From an uncultured Caldilineaceae bacterium (lineage in GTDB: Bacteria > Chloroflexota > Anaerolineae > Caldilineales > Caldilineaceae): a stretch of DNA of 64,000 nt. The notes beneath the pieces are model-generated. The model was given only the letters and a program-made list of their open reading frames with translations. It made no database searches and was not told the DNA's origin. Where the stretch lies: contig OX638330.1 of NCBI GenBank assembly GCA_951812725.1, forward strand, positions 5,559,405-5,623,404, given 5' to 3'. A program made the translations under genes and the position numbers. Shown piece after piece: positions 61,269 through 64,000 of the stretch. The first letter of the stretch is position 1. Each line of letters begins with the position of its first letter.

Positions 61269-61588
61269 GTAACTAAGGCGCCCGGTTGCAGCGCCTCGCC
61301 GGTGGCGTCGGTTAGGGAGTGAGTTCTGCCGCGGTGGTCGGTCGAGTGAAGCTGATTACCCTCACTTAGCATTTGGGCGGTCGGCCGCAAGCGGCCTCCC
61401 TTGTGCAGGGGCTGCGCCCCCGCAACGCCCCCCTCCAAAACCATGCCTCAGCGACCTTACGCCTTCAGCGCAGCCGTGCGGCTCCAGCAACCTGGCGGCT
61501 GCCAACCGAATACCGAATCAGACTGCCTGATTGACGCCGGGCATGAAGGGCCGGTCAAGACAGACTCTGTATGTGGTTAAATAGTTAC
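61269..61588. mobile_element. Miniature transposon, copy C (degraded IS66-like element, about 320 bp)
   Basis: The right end ...AAATAGTTAC (61588) and the adjacent TCTGTATGTGG match the ends of copies A and B. The left end GTAACTA at 61269 is plausible but the following bases have diverged. The GC-rich core (61375-61435) and the GGCGGCTGCCAACCGAATAC block are well kept, in the same orientation as copy A. The flanks (GATACCGT, GGTGAAAT) do not match, so the target duplication is lost or the left boundary is wrong. No transposase inside. Confidence 0.7.
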
Positions 61589-61660
61589 GGTGAAATGAAG
61601 AAATCGGGGGGAGTAAGCGGGCTGCCGGAAGTTCTGGGCATGTCTATCCCTCCCGGCTCG

Positions 61661-62767
61661 TCAGAACAAATGCCCATCCAACAACTGCGGACCAGCCCCG
61701 GGCCCGCTACTGAGCACCCTGCCCACCGCCGCCAGCCCACGCAAACGCCGCTCAACCTCAGCCGCACTGTCCACCTCACAAATCAGATGCACGTTCGGCC
61801 CCGCGTCGATCGTAAAATAGACCGGCACGCCCTCCTCCTCGCGCCACGCCCGCACCGCATGCAGCACCTCCAGCGTGCCTGGCTGCCAGTAGAGCAGGCT
61901 CGGCGCGCTCGTCATCATCACACTGTGCATCGCCAGCGCGTCCGCTTCCAGGATGGGCCCGAGCAGCGATATGTCACGCGCGGCGATCGCGCGGCGCACA
62001 GTTGCCAGCCACTCGCTGACACACTCTGTGCGTGCGGCGTTGAATGGGCTTGTCACCGCCAAGCGGTGCCCGCTGCTGCTGCTGACCTTCTTGGCGCCGG
62101 CGCTGACAATGGCGATGATATCTCGCAGCGCCCAATGGCCTTCATCGTACATCTGGTGGGCCACACTACGAGAATCGAGAACTGTAGCTTCAGGACAGGT
62201 AAATGACTCCCCTTCTCCCCAACCCCGCTCCCATTCGACAAAGCCGCCAAACAAACTGCGGCTGGCCGAGCCGCTCCCTTGCCGGGCCACGGCAGAGAGT
62301 TGCGCGGCGTCCAGTTGGAGACCCAGCGCGGCAGCCGCGGCGACGGTGAGCGCGGCGAATCCACTGGCCGAGCTGGCGATGCCAGACGCCATCGGAAAAT
62401 TATTGTTGCTGACTACGTGGGCTCTGTCCGAAACACCGGCCAAGGCGCGCAACCGGTCGAGGTGGGCGCCAATACGCTCTGCTGGCGCACCCTGAAGCTG
62501 CACTCCGTCGATCGAAATCCTGTCCGTTGGCAAGTCTGCGCTGTTATCCCAGGCGACCGTCGTGGTTGTATGCGCGTCGGCCAGGGTCATGCTGATTGAA
62601 TTGTTGAGCGGGATGTTCAAATCGTCGCTGACCACCAACTGCTGGCCGCTAGCCGCTGAGGTTGTGCCGTCGACAACGCCCCAGTATTTGATGAATGCAA
62701 TATTACTGCCGGCGCGGCAAGAGGCCTTGCGTTCAGACAGCGAACCGGTTGCGCACTGGTCAGTCAC
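61661..62767 (-). CDS. mvaD: Diphosphomevalonate (or phosphomevalonate) decarboxylase, GHMP family
   Basis: Decarboxylates mevalonate (di)phosphate to an isopentenyl product in the mevalonate pathway. GTG 62767 overlaps the upstream stop (GTGA), giving 368 residues. Motifs: SNIAFIKYWG at the start, NNFPMASGIASSASGFAALT as the GHMP phosphate loop, GSGSASRSLFGGFVEW, and catalytic Asp in FTIDAGPNVHLICEV. The IKYWG motif is followed by Val instead of the Lys usual in diphosphomevalonate decarboxylases, and a Ser/Gly insert precedes LNIPLNNSISMTL. Chloroflexi are known to have the monophosphate version, so the exact substrate is open. Confidence 0.88.
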   Translation of the reverse strand: MTDQCATGSLSERKASCRAGSNIAFIKYWGVVDGTTSAASGQQLVVSDDLNIPLNNSISMTLADAHTTTTVAWDNSADLPTDRISIDGVQLQGAPAERIGAHLDRLRALAGVSDRAHVVSNNNFPMASGIASSASGFAALTVAAAAALGLQLDAAQLSAVARQGSGSASRSLFGGFVEWERGWGEGESFTCPEATVLDSRSVAHQMYDEGHWALRDIIAIVSAGAKKVSSSSGHRLAVTSPFNAARTECVSEWLATVRRAIAARDISLLGPILEADALAMHSVMMTSAPSLLYWQPGTLEVLHAVRAWREEEGVPVYFTIDAGPNVHLICEVDSAAEVERRLRGLAAVGRVLSSGPGAGPQLLDGHLF

Positions 62768-63066
62768 GCTTCTCGTTCTGCCTGCTGCTCGCATCGGCGC
62801 AGGAGGTCATCGATCAACTCGTCATGCGCGCGGAAATGGATCGTTACGCCGTCTTGGGTCTGCTCGATGCGCGCCTGCCAGCCGATACCTTCAACCAGCG
62901 CCAGCTTCTCGACCACACCGGCGCCCAGCCTTTTGAGCACGGCTTCGGCCTGGTCGGCTGTCAGTCCCGGGAATTCCAAACTTTCTGATTCGTACAGGTC
63001 GTCATCCTGAAAGCGGGGATCGCGGCTGTCTTCCTCGTCTCCCAGCGATGGGGCGCTGATCGGCAT
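62764..63066 (-). CDS. Small acidic protein, function unknown, coupled to mvaD
   Basis: I start at the ATG at 63066, which has AAGGAG at about seven bases; the frame is open to 63189 but that part lies over the upstream gene. The 101-residue product has an acidic N-terminus (LGDEEDSRDPRFQDDDLYES) and a compact alpha/beta segment (GLTADQAEAVLKRLG, WQARIEQTQDGVTIHFRAHD). Its TGA overlaps the mvaD GTG, and it starts 46 bases after the DHH gene. I do not recognise the family. Confidence 0.65.
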   Translation of the reverse strand: MPISAPSLGDEEDSRDPRFQDDDLYESESLEFPGLTADQAEAVLKRLGAGVVEKLALVEGIGWQARIEQTQDGVTIHFRAHDELIDDLLRRCEQQAEREA

Positions 63067-63112
63067 CAAGCAACTCCTTCGCACCCCTTCCGAGCAGGGG
63101 CGTAACCTTACT

Positions 63113-64000
63113 CTATTCGGCCTCCAGAAGAGCGACGCCCATATCGTTGCCGGCGCCCAACTCTTTGAGAAATCGGGGCACAAGCGCATGCAACTCGGCG
63201 ATCCGTTCTGCTGGCGTTTTATCGGGTAGATGGATACGCCCGCCGGCCATCGTATTATGACCGCCCGCGGAGCCGTTCCTGCCGGCGATGATGCGCACCA
63301 AACGGCCGGCCTTAGCGTTCGAATCTGACGCGCGTACCGACATCACGCCCTGGTCCTGGAAAATCCCCAGGCAGACGACCCATGCGACATTTTCCATGCG
63401 CATCAAAAGATCCGCCACCTCTGCCGCCATATCGGGCCGCGGCATATCAAAAAGCAGGCTGACGGCAATATCGCCCGCCCTCTCAGTCTCTTCTTCCGAC
63501 TCTTCGTCTCCCCCGTCCGCATCCTCGCCCCCATCCTCCAGGCCTGTCGGCGGACCGGGACTGCCGGGCGCAAGCATGCGCGAGAGCGCGATGATATCAA
63601 GATCGAATCGCTCAAGGTCCGACCTGTAACCGTCCGTCTCATCCTCTTCCAGGATCTCCTCCGCCTCCTCCGCCTCCTCTTCATCCTCCTCATCGACCGC
63701 GCTGGGCATGGAGACCGTGTAGATTGTCGTATTGGCTAGAGCATCGCTTATGCTGCGAAAATATGTGCGCGGAACCTGCACATGTTCAATACGGTTCAGC
63801 AGGTCAGTCTCGACTAGATGACGCAAGGTCGAGTACGCCCAGATATCCAGGGCCGACGTTTGCCTGCTCAGGCCCATCGTATCCGACTTGATCCCGTAGA
63901 AGAGGGCCGTCGCCAGTCGCCTGTCGATCGGCACTTCCGCCACCGCCAGATATTCGCACAATAGCGTGGAGGAGGCGCCCACATCCGGACGCACGTCGTG
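63113..64000 (-). CDS. DHH/DHHA1 phosphoesterase with acidic insert (5' part beyond window)
   Basis: The frame runs off the window end, so the N-terminal catalytic motifs are not visible. The last bases encode HDV ahead of RPDVGASSTLLCEYLA, consistent with a position just after a DHH motif. ATALFYGIKSDTMGLSRQTS is typical of NrnA-like and related DHH proteins, and the DHHA1 motif appears as GSAGGHNTMAGGRIHL. Between them lies an unusual region of about 80 residues, very rich in Glu/Asp with Gly/Pro. It may be a nanoRNase or cyclic-dinucleotide phosphodiesterase relative. It heads the operon with the 101-aa protein and mvaD. Confidence 0.75.
   Translation of the reverse strand, partial: HDVRPDVGASSTLLCEYLAVAEVPIDRRLATALFYGIKSDTMGLSRQTSALDIWAYSTLRHLVETDLLNRIEHVQVPRTYFRSISDALANTTIYTVSMPSAVDEEDEEEAEEAEEILEEDETDGYRSDLERFDLDIIALSRMLAPGSPGPPTGLEDGGEDADGGDEESEEETERAGDIAVSLLFDMPRPDMAAEVADLLMRMENVAWVVCLGIFQDQGVMSVRASDSNAKAGRLVRIIAGRNGSAGGHNTMAGGRIHLPDKTPAERIAELHALVPRFLKELGAGNDMGVALLEAE

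Overview
The window is a dense, roughly 60% GC bacterial chromosome segment, most likely from the Chloroflexota (Anaerolineae/Caldilineales-like). I infer this from several traits together: long Thr-Pro linkers in surface proteins, a mevalonate-type decarboxylase, a Mre11/Rad50 pair next to an HrcA/CIRCE heat-shock operon, a eukaryotic-type UGPase, and frequent weak or absent Shine-Dalgarno signals. No 16S gene is present, so the placement is an inference.

1-7.7 kb, plus strand: a translation/RNA cluster, nusA (3' part)-ylxR-infB-rbfA-nrnA-type DHH-truB-ribF. 7.7-11.2 kb: a lipoprotein joining a CxxCH haem-like module to a sugar-dehydrogenase-type propeller, followed by a GT1 glycosyltransferase. 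11.2-18.5 kb, minus strand: a CIRCE-controlled hrcA-grpE unit running on into a GNAT protein, a holin-IV-type membrane protein and mre11-rad50. 18.5-23.8 kb, minus strand: envelope polysaccharide genes (polyprenyl-phosphate sugar transferase, GT2, PMT-type GT). 24.5-28.6 kb: glutamate formimidoyltransferase and modA-modB, interrupted by two miniature transposons.

28.6-40.4 kb: a tandem double-FemAB protein, UGPase, gamma-glutamyltranspeptidase, a three-gene membrane/surface cluster with Thr-Pro stalks (34.3-38.6 kb), a DUF3179 lipoprotein and a 54-residue membrane protein behind a near-consensus promoter. 40.4-45.8 kb: a decayed repeat-bearing stretch, a VOC protein, tRNA-Asn, the dnaG-sigA operon with a perfect consensus promoter, and an SCP2-like protein. 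46-60.8 kb: bactofilin, a YprB-like nuclease with a repeat tail, recJ, a HAD phosphatase, rlmN, rpmB (59 aa), degV-recG, citrate synthase, a 2-hydroxyacid dehydrogenase and hflX. 60.8-64 kb: a third miniature element, then mvaD, a 101-aa protein and a DHH phosphoesterase cut by the window end.

The clearest unexplained structure is a family of three GC-rich miniature elements (301, 464 and about 320 bp). Their ends begin GTAACTA, and two copies are flanked by perfect 8-bp target duplications, as in IS66-family transposition. Other leads are an interlocking (pseudoknot-type) leader ahead of modA, strong hairpins without U-tracts lying on or next to stop codons, a probably leaderless rlmN, the haem/propeller lipoprotein and the Thr-Pro surface cluster.
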